DNA from: Bacilli bacterium
GTDB taxonomy: Bacteria; Bacillota_I; Bacilli_A; RF39; UBA660
NCBI GenBank assembly: GCA_900751815.1
Contig: CAADST010000072.1
Coordinates: 1-13,895 of the forward strand
Reading direction: 5' to 3'
DNA length: 13,895 bases
The notes below the pieces were generated by a model, which had not been told where the DNA came from, did no database searches, and was given only the letters and a program-made list of their open reading frames with translations. Of this stretch, positions 13,086 to 13,895 are shown in pieces. The stretch's first letter is position 1, and each line of letters opens with the position of its first letter. The translations under genes were made by a program, and so were the position numbers.

Positions 13086-13659
13086 GGAAGAAGTAAAAGA
13101 AGAGGTTTTAGAAGAAATACAAGAGCCTGTTAAAAATGAAAAAATAAAAGTAAAAGGGGTTAAAGAAAAGAAAGATAACAAAATAAAGAAGAATAATAAA
13201 GACAAAGAAAAAATTGAAAAATTAGAAAAAGAAAAAAGTGAACTCAACGATAAAGTATTAAGACTTAGTGCCGAAATGCAAAATATGCGTCGTAGATATG
13301 ATGAAGAAATAAATAAAATATGTAAGTATGATGGTGAAGAATTAGTCATTAAATTACTTACAATAGTTGATAACTTTGAGAGGGCTATAAAATTAGATGA
13401 TCGTGATTTATCTGATGAAATATCCAAATTCTTAAGTGGTTTTAAAATGATTTATACTAATTTGATAAATATTTTAGAATCAATGGATGTCAAAGTTATT
13501 GAAGCTCAAGGTTTAGAATTTGATCCAACTAAAATGGAAGCAGTTCTAACAGAAAAAGATGAAAATTTACCGGCGAATGTAGTTATAGAGGTATTACAAA
13601 AAGGATATACTTATAAAGATAAAGTAATCCGTGTAGCTATGGTTAAGGTAAATGAATAA
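13075..13659 (+). CDS. grpE: DnaK nucleotide exchange factor GrpE
   Basis: The start is the ATG at 13075 (AGGA at 13066-13069, spacing 5); the ATG at 13069 overlaps that site. The product has 194 residues. Residues 1-50 are a disordered Lys/Glu-rich tail. Residues ~45-90 form the long dimer helix, with 'LRLSAEMQNMRRR' (62-74) matching the family's 'l.a.aefeN.rkR'. A helical part follows, then the C-terminal beta wing 'GLEFDPTKMEAV' (146-157) and 'VLQKGYTYKDKVIR' (173-186). The usual 'HEAV' reads MEAV and the usual 'RPA' reads RVA here, mild departures from consensus. GrpE releases ADP from DnaK in the cytoplasm and often acts as a thermosensor. It overlaps hrcA and is followed by dnaK after 25 bases. 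Confidence 0.95.
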   Translation: MENKEEVKEEVLEEIQEPVKNEKIKVKGVKEKKDNKIKKNNKDKEKIEKLEKEKSELNDKVLRLSAEMQNMRRRYDEEINKICKYDGEELVIKLLTIVDNFERAIKLDDRDLSDEISKFLSGFKMIYTNLINILESMDVKVIEAQGLEFDPTKMEAVLTEKDENLPANVVIEVLQKGYTYKDKVIRVAMVKVNE

Positions 13660-13681
13660 AATTAAAAGGAAGGATGATTAA

Positions 13682-13895
<214 letters not shown>

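Noticed and set aside
13053..13427. Minus-strand open frame of 124 codons opposite grpE
   Set aside because: Its Ser/Phe/Leu-rich product mirrors the Lys/Glu-rich grpE coding strand, and grpE is certain. No promoter or ribosome site supports it.

Overview
The window is very AT-rich and looks like a chromosomal segment of a low-GC Bacillota. It is most consistent with a Bacilli-type lineage near the Erysipelotrichales/RF39/Acholeplasma-like groups. This rests on strong Shine-Dalgarno sites, the gene order hrcA-grpE-dnaK behind a CIRCE operator, NrnA, RecX, a PrsA-type lipoprotein and tiny YjcZ-like membrane peptides. The placement is inference; no marker here fixes the taxon. The standard bacterial code is used: Trp is TGG and no gene is interrupted by TGA. 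There are no tRNA, rRNA, CRISPR or IS features.

Layout. (1) 1-1708, plus: 3' part of nrnA, recX, then a separately promoted, secreted, two-helix, four-cysteine protein resembling VirB2/TrbC pilins. (2) 1732-2766, minus: a PrsA-type foldase lipoprotein, convergent with the previous gene across a shared terminator. (3) 2838-3158, plus: two tiny tandem genes (28 and 40 codons) with their own promoter and terminator. Both encode single-helix peptides starting M-x-C-C and resembling the YjcZ family. (4) 3184-5432, plus: a two-gene NatA/NatB-type ABC exporter, ending at a terminator shared with the next, opposing operon. (5) 5434-7063, minus: hit-capA, an HIT hydrolase and a membrane-anchored CapA-family protein. 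(6) 7117-8568, plus: a multi-pass GT-C-type glycosyltransferase whose reading frame continues in a protein-like way for 32 codons after its TAA. (7) 8549-11935, plus: mscL, a YgjP-type metallopeptidase, a TrmH/SpoU RNA methyltransferase, rimM, trmD and an unrecognised 140-residue protein, tightly packed and often overlapping. (8) 11979-13895, plus: a consensus promoter with CIRCE and a second CIRCE-like inverted repeat, followed by hrcA, grpE and the 5' end of dnaK.

How the genes fit together. The right half is housekeeping: ribosome and tRNA maturation (TrmH-like, RimM, TrmD), then the HrcA-repressed chaperone operon. The left half is mostly envelope: lipoprotein foldase, pilin-like protein, tiny membrane peptides, ABC exporter, CapA, glycosyltransferase and mechanosensitive channel. 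No whole new defence or metabolic system is apparent. The points most worth following are the twin tiny M-x-C-C peptides and their promoter, the orphan pilin-like protein, the doubled CIRCE region, the interrupted glycosyltransferase, and an Asp-to-Glu change at the presumed catalytic position of TrmD.
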